Below the pieces are notes generated by a model. That model saw only the letters and a list, made by a program, of their open reading frames with translations, was not told where the DNA came from and made no database searches. From Saxidomus purpurata (taxonomy: Eukaryota; Mollusca; Bivalvia; Venerida; Veneridae): a stretch of 64,000 nucleotides of DNA. How positions within the stretch are numbered: position 1 is the stretch's first letter; each line of letters begins with the position of its first letter. The translations under genes and the position numbers were made by a program. The stretch covers positions 40,195,708 through 40,259,707 of the forward strand of contig JAFMSR010000014.1 of assembly GCA_022818135.1 (NCBI GenBank), read 5' to 3'. Shown here piece by piece: positions 9,732 through 22,289 of this stretch.

Positions 9732-11639
9732 GGCCCAAAATGACCATTAGTAACAAATACCTTAAGTTTGTAACGTACTATTTCAGAGTAAAACCTAATT
9801 TGTTTCATCACAAAATATGGGCTTTACCAATATTTTGTAAATTGTATTTTATATGATATGCAAAGTACAATGTACATGATAATCAATGATGAAAAGAGTG
9901 AAAAATTATTACAACTAATACTTCCACCCTAAACATCAATGAAATTCACCAAAATTTGCTTTTCCCTTTGATATATTTCTTAACCCGAGATGAGACAGCT
10001 TTGTTACGCTGATGTGTGTTAGTCGTTGATCTGAAAGTTAAAAACAAGACCGTTGCAGTTAATTTATACATGTACCCTAGAAATAATTGTAAAGTAGTGT
10101 TCTAAAAGTAAGTTAATTAAATTTAACAGCATAAAAAGAGATCAACTATGTACTGTCAGTTAAAAAAGTGGCAGTTTTTCTGTCAATGAATCAGCGCTTT
10201 TTTCTCATTGAAATACTATTACGTAATACCGTTACAAAATGTCACTGTTTTGTCAATAGATACAATCAGTCAGACGTATAGGTAAATGCGAATGTCAGGA
10301 AGACCTTATCTATTACATAGCTGACAAGACAGAAGCTGTATAAATGCCACACTTTTCTAATGAGTTGCACTACCTTGCCAATAAAACCATGCTCTTGTCT
10401 CGAATAAACATGTTCTTGTAATAAAATCAGTGTTTTGTACTTTTTTATCCTATATTATTCAGGAAAATACCAATGCTTTTATTTTAAGTACTTATTTTTT
10501 TACGGAAATGTTTGTAAATGATCATCATTCTGATTAAAAAGTGTCAGAACATTTCCGAACGTACTGAAGGCCTTAGACATTTAAAATCAATATATAACGT
10601 AAATACATTTGTATATTTGTTAACACGAAAGAGAAACTGTGACAAACTTGGAATATCGTCATGGATATCTATCTTAGAAATTACGGCTCATTCATGAAAA
10701 CGATAAGTGGAATATCTATTCGGGTGCTTAAAAGCTCTTAAATGTTGTGTGCTGTTTTTCTGTCATACATCGTTGACTTACGGTAAATACTAAACAAAAC
10801 ACAAGTTGGCTTTGGTTGCTAAGCCCCCAATGCAACGCGCAGAACTTTATTGAAATGGTAACATGATTCTAATATGTGCAACACTAATGCGAATTGAAAG
10901 AATACGTAAACAACCTTTGAAACTCATTTCTTTCTATTTTACAAATTGTATATCATTGTTGTAAATTCTGCAATCTATTTTCTAATTTCGAATATGTCAA
11001 GAAATATGGTTCAATATATAGATCACATAACATGCATCTTGCGTAATCAACTGTTCCATTGTTGAGCTAATTCAAAATTCACTTCGATAACACTGATAAC
11101 CCATTTAACGGGTTTCGTATTCCTCATACACGTTTGGTTGGAGTGAAAGCTTTTGTCTACGTTTGTGTTCACTAAGCAATTACTGGCTGTGCTATTCTTC
11201 GCTCCTGAATTTCGATGATTAATTGTCTGCCCCAAAATTATTCGCAAAGTTTGCCAATCCGATACGTCAAGAATCTGTATAATTGACACTTAATTAAATT
11301 ATATAGCATGATAGAGGAATTCCTGTACAAACAGTTTTCGATTATGTTTCATTCAACAACGCGGTGTTTTCACTTTGTGCAGCGTCAAATATCCATCAAT
11401 AACATAAAAAATTTCACTGTCACAATAAGCCATTTATATTTATTATAATTTAAGAGGAAACATTTCAAAATCAATATTAAATCGGCTCTAATAATAACAC
11501 GAAAATATTTTGTTTTCTATTTATACAAAATTACACTGTCATTAATATTTCTTACAATGTTGCCATTCCAATATTACAATTGTAATTATTTCAGATACAA
11601 TATTGCATCGACTCTGATAATTACACGAAATATTGAACA

Positions 11640-12570
11640 TCTCTTACCTACATATCGAAATAATATTCATCAAGGAGAAGGAATCAGTACATATTCAATT
11701 ATTTTATTGCTCCAGAGAATAGCTATTAAAATTATAGTTTCTTCCATCGTACCATCTGCAACAGGAACTACCCTTAATACAATTTACTTAAATCAGAAGC
11801 GTGATCTTCTGAAAGCAACAAGCCCTCTTCCTCAAGGGGTTTCAAGATTCACATGTCACACTTGTATCTGGTTTTGTGAGTTTCAACGACACGTAATATT
11901 TGATTTGTCGAGCTTAATTAAAAAGATGACACAAAATTAACGCTATATTTTATCTTGCTTATTTCTTTCATTTTCTACTTTGTAATATCATTGTTTCATC
12001 GAAACTTGTTAGAAATGATAACAGATTTATAGTAGAAATATTTGTATGTCAGTTTTTAGGTTATAACAATTAATGAGTATCTCATTATAATATGATTTTA
12101 CCTGAGGTAAGCCTGTTGAAAGAATACACCCAGAACGGAGGGGGAGGGGGCATAAATACCGTGTGAACCACCAAAATCATTAGAAATGATTCTGATACGA
12201 ACTAATTGACCAAAAAGGGCGTATGATTATTTTTCATATTTACGTGACCAAATACAGGTAGAAAAAGAAAGGCAGTATGTTGTTTCTTATGTGGAAATGT
12301 ACGTAACGTAATGATGTAAAACAATCGTCATATTTGACGTCATAGTTGTCTACTAAATATCCGTCTGTCGAATCATTGTTAATTCAATAATTCACAACGT
12401 TTAATTTCTGTTTTGTTTAATTTAAAGGCTGGTCGAGCCATGTCAGAATGATAAAAAAAATCACTTAAATTACTCTTTAAAAAGTGACTAATACATGTGT
12501 ACTATTATACAGACACTTAAAATGGACGGACAATTCCTTTGATATGTATGGTTACCCGAGACCGATAGAT
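11640..12570. other. Spacer between the two duplication copies
   Basis: AT-rich sequence with no match to either copy that I could see. An open frame of 127 codons (11557-11940) starts inside copy A and reads across the boundary; its composition is ordinary for the region and no domain is recognisable. 'ggagggggaggggg' at 12136 is a short purine run. Confidence 0.45.
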
Positions 12571-13174
12571 GTCTAAATATATTTTCATCTATAGTGTAAT
12601 GAAGCCAAAACGAAATCAAAATCAATTGAATATGGTGTTGGTCAGTTTATCGTGTTCTATGGGCGTCAAAATGCGACAACTTAATTTTATTGTAGTTTTG
12701 TCTTGACAAAAATAACCTTTATATTAATTCCAGCACGTTGTGTATAAATGTAAGGTGTCAATCGAACGTTAAAAAAAAACAGACGCATTATACAATTCTA
12801 CATTTGGAAAAGGAGAACTGCTGAACAAGTGGCGCTAATGAGAAGTGACTCGGGACATTTAGTGCCAATCGATGAAAAGCGTTTTTTCTCCAAGTAGGAT
12901 TGACGGGTTGGGGAAATCTTTTGTGTCATCAGCTGTTTAGTCTGACAGATCTTTAGCAAAGCCTGACAAACAAGTGCTCTTCGTTGTATAACTTAATCAA
13001 GGGTCACTTTGACCTTCGATCAGGATGTGTCTACGATGAATTGCAATTGTCATTTTTCTAATACATGTAGTCTTCACAAGAACTTCCAAGGGGAATGCAA
13101 ATCAGACTATAACTTAGGATGAAATTGAAGAACTTGCTCAACAAAAGAAGAGCTTATGATCAATCTAAGATTGT

Positions 13175-13245
13175 TGGGCTCGTTTTGGGGAGGCTGCGTT
13201 TTTGGTACGTGGCATTCCCTGTTTGATATTATTTTTTTTTTTTTA
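13175..13245 (+). mobile_element. Very short 5'-truncated retroposon copy
   Basis: 'gggctcgttttggggaggct' to 'ccctgtttgatattattttt', about 70 bp with a T-rich end. Copy A has the uninterrupted host sequence 'ctaagattgatttaatatgc', which frames the insertion in copy B between 'ctaagattg' and 'acttaatgtgc'. Confidence 0.65.
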
Positions 13246-14565
13246 CTTAATGTGCAAATATATGCAATTAGCCTAATTAAACACACTATTAGACACGCCC
13301 CTTTTCAAAACGGAATTTTGAACCTATTTACTCATGTTCTCATGATGTTTTTCATCTGAAATTGAAAACATTGATTTAGTGTCATGTTGATATATTACTG
13401 AAGCTGCTGTTTAAAATTAGTAGTATTACCTGCATGAATATTTAATTAGATCAGTATGATATCACAATATCAAAATGGACGCCTCATTACTCCCCCTTTT
13501 TTGACCTTTTTAATCTCTAATATTCTCAAATTTAATACTCCGATTAAAAAACAATGTATTCCTCTTAACAAGATCTTAAATTTAAAGACAAATTATTTTC
13601 TGTCTTGCCTTTCCTTTTAAATGTTTGTAAGTTTTGCCTTCAGCCAAATTTGTTTCAATGTGTTCTGATTTGTGCTATTGATCGAGTTTTGAATTCGTGT
13701 AGTTTTGGCAGAAGTTAGATTTTTAAATAAGTTGAAATGGTCTGATTTTCCGTCATTGCAATAATATGTACATATATTTCCAAACAATAGTTTTAATGAA
13801 CTTCCATTGATTGGAACAAAATTACAAAACGAATAAGTATAAATTCCATTAATGTTCCTTCTGCACAGATTTGTGTTTTTTTACGTTTTATCACAGTAAA
13901 TATGACATCAAGGCAAACAATATGTTGTCGCAGCCTCCAATATATTAAAAGCCACTTTTTTGCGTCTTTCATCTGAAGCAGTCACTATAGTGTGTGTAAT
14001 CTATTGTTCTAGACAATCACATAAAATTTGTATGTTCGTGTTTTCAACCGATACATTAAGGAGAGACCTGTCTGAATGCTGTTACTAAGTCATGTCTCAC
14101 TCCAGACATGGCTTCAAGTGATCTTCTTTGTCTTGGATTTAGCTTCACGCTGTGTTATCTAACACAAATAGTAAAGTAACTCAAAATGTAAATATAATCC
14201 AATCTGCAATCTGGACGTAATTGGCACAGGGTGTGTTCATTATAACAGATTTGTAGTTAAGACGTAACTGATAGAGGTAGCTTTGTATTATTAATGATTT
14301 TATTCAGTCTGCTGCCTGACAATAATTTGATATGAACTTTAGCGTATAAGCTCTGTAGATGTTTACCTGATTGCGTAAAAGCAACATTAAGTACAGTAAA
14401 CAATCTTGAGGACTACAGGTGAGCTAAATATTACTAAGAGAAAATAACTTTTAGAGAATACATTTATTATACAATTTTCATCAGTTTTAAACAGATAGAA
14501 ACGTGAAAATATGAATTTTAAGATTGCCAAGTGGGCTTTGACCTTTAAGTGTTACGAACTGTTTT

Positions 14566-15270
14566 GCATTGTCATCGGTAGTTGAATTTAGCTCACCTGA
14601 TCACGAATAGCTCAAATGTGCTATTACGCTCAACGATTGTCTTGCGTCTGACCGTCCGTCAACAATTTCTTTGAAGTAGACTAAGGACCTCAATTCATGT
14701 CCAATCTTTATGAAGCTTTGTGGCAATATGCATATTGTTAAATCTCGTTCGAGTAGGATACTGGGCTATCTAGGATAAGAAACTAGGTCAATATATCTAA
14801 TCATATTTCATCTACATGCCACATTTTCTACCTGATCTACATGAAACTTGATCATAATGTTTTTCGTTATGAAATCATGCTCATGTTTTACTGTAGCACA
14901 GATACAGGAGGGCCCCCTCCCTGTAAAAAACTGAGCAAGGTACTGTAGCATAGATCACTGATCACTTAGGGTAAAAACTACGTCACTAGGTCGAATTGTA
15001 TAAAGACACTGTGAAGTACCCTAGAGCGCATATATATTAACAAATCATCATAAGAATAGTCAGAATGTTTGTCTCAATGATTTATATGTCAAGTTGGAAT
15101 CTGGGTCACCTGGGATTAAAAAAAAACTAGCAGTCAAATCAAGAAAAAAAAACAGTTAACATTCTAGAGGTCTCATTTATTTTTAACTCATTATGAAAAT
15201 TAGTCAGAATGTTTCTCTTAATGTTTGAATCTGGGTTACCTGCGATCAAAACCACACAGTCACATCGTAC
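14566..15270. repeat. Dispersed repeat, 'ctagaggtctcattta' family
   Basis: It begins 'tttagctcacctgatcac', continues through 'gtccgtcaacaatttctttg' and 'gaagctttgtggcaatatg', and has repeated 'gtc(a/t)gaatgtttgtct', 'gaatctgggt(c/t)acctg' and 'ctagaggtctcattta' blocks. These are hallmarks of a very abundant bivalve repeat. The same family is in copy A at 7.14-7.94 kb, so part of it predates the duplication. Confidence 0.65.
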
Positions 15271-15910
15271 CGATTGACGATTTCACGAGATGTAATTTTG
15301 ATTTCAACTGATATATGTGTATGTCTTATTAACACTCCAGCATCCAGTGCATACAGAATTCTAATAGTGCCACTATGTCACTTCGTGCGTTTTATTGAAA
15401 TCTGATTCACCAGACACGTTATCTATTAATATGCGAACCAGACATCTCCGTGTTGCTTCAATTTCTGCGTTCGATTTACCAATTTGAAAAAAGTGCCTTA
15501 AACTGCTGAACAAACAAAGATATTGTTATCATAGTAAGATTAATCACAACAGTAAATACACGAGAGAATGTCTGCTTTCATTTTCCTCTGATTGCAGAAT
15601 TTATACTGATGCATTTACTTAACAAATCTAAATTCTGAAATGCAAGTAATGTCAATTTGTGACATGCGATTCCATTAATGCGAAATAATATATAGGAACG
15701 TGTCTCGCAATGTTTCAGTGCATTTCCTGTTGAAGACAGAAACTTTCATTTGTTAATGTCAATAGCTCAACACCATAGCAAATTCACAAAACAATCAATC
15801 ATTTCTAAACATCAATTACACTCTCTGACACTTATCAAAAATAAAATGACGGAGTTAAATCGGCTAACAATTACTAATTACTAACAATTGTTACAGTTTT
15901 AGTACATATA

Positions 15911-16860
15911 GCTTGCTTACCATTTTTCATAGATACAACTAGGTACAAAATAACAATTATTGCGAAAACGTACATTGTGTGCTTTTCATAGATACAACTA
16001 GGTACAAAATAACAATTATTGCGAAAACTGTTGTACTAAACAGTTGTACTAAACAGTTGTACTAAACTGTTGTACTAAACTGTTTTGATTTCTGTCCTCT
16101 GGCCTGTTTCGTCGGGCCCTTAAGGGTGTTTCTCTTGGTGCTCTGCCTTCTGCAAAGGCATTGAGTACATACGTTTTTTGGTTCTCAAGGTTTGCTTTTT
16201 ATATATTTATACACGAGCATTTTTGTGCCTTTTGTTTCCATTGCGTGTGTTAGAGATTCACCTAGCAGGGATTACTTTTATTTACACTGTCCTGTGACTT
16301 TGGAACATGGTGGGGGTAAGAGTGAGGTTGGGTGCGCACCATAAACCGGTTTAAGCTCCGGTTTATAGCTTGCTTACCATTTTATATATATTTAAACCGG
16401 TTTATAGCTTGCTTACCATTTTTCATAGATACAACTAGGTACAAAATAACAATTATTGCGAAAACGTACATTGTGTGCTTTTCATAGATACAACTAGGTA
16501 CAAAATAACAATTATTGCGAAAACTGTTGTACTAAACAGTTGTACTAAACTGTTGTACTAAACTGTTTTGATTTCTGTCCTCTGGCCTGTTTCGTCGGGC
16601 CCTTAAGGGTGTTTCTCTTGGTGCTCTGCCTTCTGCAAAGGCATTGAGTACATACGTTTTTTGGTTCTCAAGGTTTGCTTTTTATATATTTATACACGAG
16701 CATTTTTGTGTTTTACATACCATGCCTTTTGTTTCCATTGCGTGTGTTAGAGATTCACCTAGCAGGGATTACTTTTATTTACACTGTCCTGTGACTTTGG
16801 AACATGGTGGGGGTAAGAGTGAGGTTGGGTGCGCACCATAAACCGGTTTAAGCTCCCCAG
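15911..16860 (+). repeat. ~496-bp tandem duplication of host flank plus retroposon
   Basis: 'gcttgcttaccatttttcat' at 15911 recurs at 16407; both are followed by the same ~450 bp through 'cataaaccggtttaagctcc'. A third, short piece of the unit (16365-16385) lies at the junction. Copies are almost identical, but the second has an extra 13 bp ('ttttacataccat') near 16710. Within each unit 'tcatagatacaactaggtac' occurs twice, on either side of 'gtacattgtgtgc'. This suggests repeated template switching or slippage. Confidence 0.8.
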
Positions 16861-17130
16861 TGGTGTTTTTGCCACTGACCGTTCCAAGGCGGTGCCCCAC
16901 TGTGTTCCTTTAATTGTTCGTTTTGTCCTCGTGTGTTTGCTTTGTATGCTAGTGTGTGTTGGTAGTGTATATGTGTGTGTGTACATGATTGTGTGTGTGT
17001 GTCGTGTGTGTGTGCGTGTGTGTGTGTGTGTGTTGGTGGTGTGCACTTCTGGGTGCTGTGGGGCTCGTTTTGGGGAGGCTGCGTTTTTGGTACGTGGCAT
17101 TCCCTGTTTGATATTATTTTTGTTTTTTTC
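16029..17130 (+). mobile_element. Retroposon-like insertion in copy B
   Basis: Runs from tandem 'tgttgtactaaac' units through 'ggcccttaagggtgtttctc', 'ggtgctctgccttctgcaaa', 'ggttgggtgcgcaccataaa', 'ccggtttaagctccccagtg' and 'gccactgaccgttccaaggc', then a TG microsatellite and the shared 3' end. Copy A has 'cattgtgtgcgttcaccttt' at the site, with no insertion. No reverse transcriptase frame is present, so this is a non-autonomous or 5'-truncated element. I know this 'ccagtggtgtttttgcc' block as a common bivalve repeat but not its formal family. Confidence 0.65.
16955..17036. repeat. TG/CA microsatellite
   Basis: Imperfect (TG)n with 'tgtgtgtgtgtcg' and 'tgcgtg' interruptions, part of the retroposon body. 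It makes spurious open frames on both strands. Confidence 0.9.
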
Positions 17131-17449
17131 ACCTTTAGCTTATTTAACACTGTACGTTAAGTTCATTACTCATAGAGCAATGCTACGCTTATTTAATTGT
17201 TTCACCTGCACAAAAGGTTTGAAAACAGGACTTCATACAATAGCATGTATATTACAAGCTAAAGACCCAAATGACCAACAGTAACAAATACATTATGTTT
17301 GTTACGTACTATCTCAAGTAAAAATAAAACATAATTTGTTTCATTACAAAATGTGGGCTTTACCAATATGTTTTAAATTGTATTTTATATGATATGCAAG
17401 GAACATGAAAATCAATTATGACAAAAGTGAAACAACTATTATAATAAGT

Positions 17450-18600
17450 AAAACAGTAAAACAGTGGACAACGCATCGAAGATCATGTTGGATAGAAGTA
17501 ATAAATTCAATAAATAAAAGACTGGAAGTGATAAGGTATCATGAGTAAGTTGCACCTGACTCACTGACCTCAGACCAGGATGTATTCTAAAATCTGACAG
17601 CTTTCTTGTGACTTGTAAATTCAATTCAATTTATTCATGCATAATATCATATACTGTACATAACAAGTTTTACAAATAGTACATAGACAATAAAATTACA
17701 GACAACTAGTGCTAAGAATTTGACATCACGATAGGATTACTGTTAATAAATAATTCAAAATAGATAATTAATTAATTAACTAATTAATTAATTAACTTAT
17801 AGTATTGCCCTTGATCTTATTACTTAGGATGGTCTAAAGCAGTGCTCAGAAAACTCATGAAGATGAATCGTTCGACAAACATTAAAAAAAGTTCAGGATT
17901 ACAACTAGTTGCACCATGAAAGCAATCAAAAAGTATAGCAGGAATTTAGATCGTGTACCTGCGTTTTCTAGTATTGATTTACAAAGATGTCAATTCAGTA
18001 ACTCAAAATTTGCATCAACAATTGAAGAGCATTATGAAAGAAAAGAGAAACAAACGACGACTGACAATTGCGATAGAAGAAATCTTGCTCGATGGAAACA
18101 TCGGTGGCTACATTCCTCTTCTAAGGCAGACAAATGTTATAAGAACTTAGACAATCACCATTTTAATAGGAAAAGCGATTGATCAAACATTTATGTTCCT
18201 TACAGAAAGAATATAGCGTACAGCCATCAAAATCTTTTATTGTTTATCCAATTAAAACATTGAAAATATCAACCAATAATTGGTAGGTATTTTGGTACGT
18301 CTATTTTCAGTTCAACTGTATCTGTCGGTAGAGGAAGTTATACAGTATTACATTGTACTTATTCCGACGTGTTTTCAAACCATTCCTTGATTTTTAACAT
18401 TTTCTTTGACTACGTTGTATTATGAGCCATGCCAAACAGAACGTTTCTGATGACGCTTTTTATTTACGACATTACTTGATCTTTAAATAGCTTCATCAAG
18501 GGTACCGTTTTAACTGTTACGCTACTAAAGTGAAGTTTGTGCGGATGTATGACTGACGGACGGATTGTTATTGCTTTTCATGAGTCACTAACACAGCGTT
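17450..18600. other. Extra ~0.9 kb in copy B, with LINE-tail-like sequence
   Basis: Copy A has only about 240 bp between the same anchors (about 9900-10140). The stretch includes 'aattcaattcaatttattca' (17617), the reverse complement of a typical LINE 3' tail, and 'taattaattaattaac' repeats (17762-17800). An open frame at 17916-18182 overlaps another frame and shows no domain. No transposase or reverse transcriptase is recognisable. Confidence 0.45.
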
Positions 18601-19566
18601 TGTTAACAGCAAAAGTACCACTTTGTTCTGTCAGTTAAAGAAAGTGGCAGTTTTTGTATCAATGAATCAGCGCCTTTGTCTCAATAAAATACCATTACGT
18701 AAGTAAACCGTTACGAAACGTCACTGTTTTGTCAATAAATACAATCAGTTAGACGTATAGGAAAAAGCGAATGTCAGGAAGACCTAATCTATTACATAGT
18801 TGACATGATGGAAGCTGTATAAATGCCTAGTGGCAATAATTTGCCAATAAAACCATGCTCTTGTCCCGGATAAACATGTAATAAAACCGGTGTACTGTGT
18901 TTTTTCTCCTACATTATTCAGGAATATACCCGTGCTTTAAAATGTAACTTCTTACTGTTTGACTGAAATATCTGTAAATTATCATCATTCTGATGAACAA
19001 AGTGTCAGAGCAATTCCGAACGTGCTGAAAGCTTTGGACACATTTAATAAATAAATAGCGTACATCTACTTTTTAAGCGAAATAGATACGTTGACCAACT
19101 TAGAAGACCGCTTTTTTAGGCATGGATACTAAATATTTTGTTTGGTTACGTATCCTTAAGAGTTTACGACACATTCAAGAAAACGATAAATGGAATATGT
19201 ATTCGCGTGCTTAAACGCTTTTAAATGTTGTGTGCTATTTTTCTAACATACAACGTTGACCTACCTTAAATACTGAACAAAACACAAGTTGGCCATAATT
19301 GTTAAGCCCGAGATGCAGTGCGACAAAACTTTATCGATTTGGTAACATGATTCTAATATGTGCAAGACTAACCTGCTGTCAAAACTGCGAGTAAAATGAT
19401 TACTGAATCAACCTTTCAAAGTCTTCTTTTTCTTTGTTACAAACTATACATCATTGTGGTAAATTCTACAATATATTTTCTAGTTTCGAATATGTCCGGA
19501 CATTAAGTTCAATATTGTACATGACATGTAACATTTATCACGCACAATTAATTGTTCCTTTGTTAA

Positions 19567-20525
19567 AGACAATTGAACAGGAATGTGGGGTATTCACCAC
19601 AGGGGTCCAGTCAGCCATGCGAATTCACAGCGAATTCACAGTAGATGTCAATTAACATGACTGGTCACTGGTAGACTAGCTTCTGTTTATCATATTCAGC
19701 TACTGTATAACTTCCTTACATTATGTACAGATAATGTAGGAAAGGGATGTTAGTTATACATAAATTTTAAGACCTTCATAATATATTATTATTCTATTTT
19801 ATCAGTTACCTTTTAGATCCGTAATTCCCAGTCAAATTAGATTATAAAAAATCAACACTTACAGTTACTATATCAAAATTATTTTCTTATATGACAGAAA
19901 CATAAACTTTGTTTTTACTTTTAGATTACTGAAAAATAACTGTGATTTTAAAGTTAGATTGAGTAATGTTTTAAATACTCAATCATTACTCTTACAACAA
20001 ACCAATTATCACTAAGATTAGATGTTACACTTGATACATAAGAGAAATTTAGTTTTAGCTTATTTTACAGTTAGAAGAAGCGTTCAGTTGCACTTATAAT
20101 TTACAAAGAAATAAATAGTCAGAAGGATTTTTTATACATCCAATTTTTTAAAATGCATTCCGGCCACACCACATGAAGGTGCTTATTTATACTTGAGCAT
20201 ATTAACTTTCTCAGTATAACTTTAAAATCACAGTTTACTGCATTTATCTAAAATATTTTTCATATCCTGCAATAAAAGTAAAATGTCATTATTATATAAA
20301 ACAGTTTAAATAATATATAAACAACAGGAAATAAGTTATAAATCAATTATCTGTACAAATCAATAAAATTTATGGTTCTACTATTGTACTACATATCAAG
20401 TCTACTGACACGCTGCTGGACCTAATCAGAGAGGATTAAACTGATAAGGGGCAAAAAACGATTAATTTTGACCACCTGCGGTTTGGGGGGGGGGTCCTTA
20501 TGACGGACTTTTAATTGCCTTAAGC
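19567..20525. mobile_element. ~955-bp insertion in copy B, class unknown
   Basis: Copy A reads 'tgttccattgttgagctaat' where copy B reads 'tgttcctttgtt', about 955 bp, then 'ttaagcttatgcaaaattta'. The borders 'aaagacaattgaac' and 'ttttaattgcctta' are imperfect inverted complements, suggesting weak terminal repeats. It contains a 12-bp hairpin near 19712-19746 and a run of nine or ten G (20487). No coding frame of note. Confidence 0.5.
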
Positions 20526-20996
20526 TTATGCAAAATTTACTTCGTTAACACTTATAAATCATTTTCAAAGAATTTCGGTATTCTTCATGCACGTTTCGTT
20601 GAAGTGAAAACTTTTGTCGACGTTTGTGTTCACTTAGCAATTACTGGATGAACTATTCTTCGCCGCTGAATTTCGATGATAAAAATATTGGCAAATTTTA
20701 CCAAATCCGATACGTCAAGAATCTATATAATTGACACTTAATTAAATCATTTAGCACGATTGAGGAATTATTCGATTGTGTTACATTCAACAACAGCACT
20801 TTGTGCATCGTCAAATAGCCATCAATAACATAAGAAAATTTCACTTCCACCATTAGCCATTAATATTCATTAGAATCTTTGAGACAATATTTCAGTATCA
20901 AAATAATACGGGCCCAAAAATTACACGGTTATTAATATTTCTTAGGGGCAATATTTCAGTAACATTATTGCATCGACTCTGATAATTATACGACCC

Positions 20997-21835
20997 TCGG
21001 GTCAAATTGACCCTATCCTGGGGGTCACTTGATTTTACGTTTATATAGGAAAAACTTTTGTTTTATTCTATGAAACCACGAGGCCAATAGCTTAGATATC
21101 TGACATGAATCATGCCTAGTGGTTCATTACAAAAAAATATTTAAATCATGACCCCGGGTCAAAATTGACCATACCCTAGGTATCACTTGATTTTATATAG
21201 GTTTCTATATGAAAAACTTTAAAAAAAATGTCTTCTCTGAACCCACGAAGCCTGGATCTAAGATATTTTGCATGAAGCATCGCCTAAGGAACCTCTACGA
21301 AATTTTTCAATCCATGACCCCCGGGTCAAAATCTATCCGCCCGAGGGGGGAGGAGGTTAATGTAATTTTACATAGATTTTTATATGAAAAACTTTAAAAT
21401 CTATTTCTCCAAAACTACAAAATACAGACCTAGGAAATTTGGTGTGAGGTATTGTTTAGTAGACATCTACCAAGTTGGTTCAAATCATGACTCTGGGGTA
21501 AAAACTGACAACACCCAGGGTTCACTAGTTTCCATATAGACTAACATAGGAAAATCTTCTTTCAGAGATAGCACAAGGCCTAGAGGTTATGTATTTGGCA
21601 TGTAACATTGCCTAGTGGACCGCCGCAGACTTTGTTCAAACTTGCCCCTGTGGTCTCTGCCCGGGGTCACTTGTTAACTTCTTCTCCAAAACCACAAGTT
21701 ATAGAGCTGAAATATTGATTTGTATTGTCTGGTGGATCTCTACATATTTTATTCCGATTATGCCCCTAGGGTCAAAATTGACCCCGCCCTATGGTTCCCT
21801 TGTCTGTTTATAGAGTAAAGGTTTGTAGGAATTAC
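20997..21835. repeat. Tandem ~160-170 bp dispersed repeat
   Basis: 'gggtcaaaattgacc' or a variant occurs near 21000, 21158, 21325, 21495 and 21770, each followed by '(g/a)gg(g/t)(g/a)tcactt', 'tatataggaaaaactt' and 'atgcctagtgg'-type blocks. Five or so divergent units. Such repeats are common in bivalve genomes; no coding frame. Confidence 0.75.
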
Positions 21836-21854
21836 CAGGCTTCGAATGAATTTA

Positions 21855-22275
21855 TATAGTAACAAGGGACTTACCTAGCAAACAGTGACTTATCTAGTAA
21901 GCATTGACTTCCTTAGCAACTAATGCCCACCCCGAGTAACAAGTGACAACCTTTACAACCATTGATTTCCTTAGCAACAACTAAGTTCCCTAGCAACCAG
22001 TTACTTTCCCTCGCAACCAGTGACTTCCTTTGCAAAAATTTACTTCCTTGCATCAGCTTAGTCTCGTAACAATCAGCGAGTTCAGCAAGCAACCAATGAC
22101 TTCCTTAGCAACCAATGTCTTCTCCTAGGAACAAGTGACTTCCTTAGCAACCATTGACTTCCTTAGCAACAACTTAGTCCCCTAGGAACAAATGACTTTG
22201 TCAGCAACTTGTATCTTCCTTAACAACAACTTTATCGACTTGCAACCAGTGACTTCCTAAGCAACCCATGACTTT
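21855..22275. repeat. ~20-bp tandem repeat 'gacttccttagcaacca'
   Basis: About twenty imperfect units of 'tgacttccttagcaaccat', with 'agtcccctagcaac' variants. Spacing between the best pair (22136 and 22155) is 19-20 bp. It directly adjoins the preceding dispersed repeat. Confidence 0.85.
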
Positions 22276-22289
22276 CGTACCATAGCCCT

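Larger units (their letters stand above)
4120..11640. repeat. Segmental duplication, copy A
   Basis: Collinear with copy B (12570-20995). Anchors include 'acaagtggcg(t/c)taatgaga' (4387 and 12827), 'gcctgacaaacaagtgct' (about 4523 and 12961), 'gacatctccgt(a/g)tt' (8102 and 15441), 'aaactgctgaacaaacaaag' (8160 and 15498), 'gcgaatgtcaggaagacct' (10290 and 18768) and 'gatacgtcaagaatct' (11262 and 20710). Identity by eye is about 80-90% between insertions. No conserved protein frame spans the unit, so it appears non-coding. Confidence 0.9.
12570..20995. repeat. Segmental duplication, copy B
   Basis: Direct-orientation partner of copy A (see the anchors listed there). It is about 0.9 kb longer because of insertions at 13175, 15976-17130, about 17.45-18.6 kb and about 19.57-20.52 kb. 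It lacks the copy A insertions at 4901, 5795, 8570 and 9038. Homology fades at 'gactctgataatta(c/t)acga' (11612 and 20976), where a different tandem repeat starts. Confidence 0.9.

Noticed and set aside
11557..11940. 127-codon open frame
   Set aside because: No domain, no splice or start context, and the copy B counterpart (about 20.95 kb) does not keep the frame.
16759..17284. Open frames rich in Val/Cys or Thr/His on both strands
   Set aside because: They translate the TG/CA microsatellite and the retroposon body; no conservation with other copies of the repeat.
17916..18182. Transposase-like fragment in the extra copy B sequence
   Set aside because: Two overlapping frames are open but neither shows a DDE, DDD or reverse-transcriptase motif.
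21855..22275. Possible regulatory array
   Set aside because: Looks like a simple degenerate tandem repeat; no known binding motif is recurrent beyond the repeat itself.
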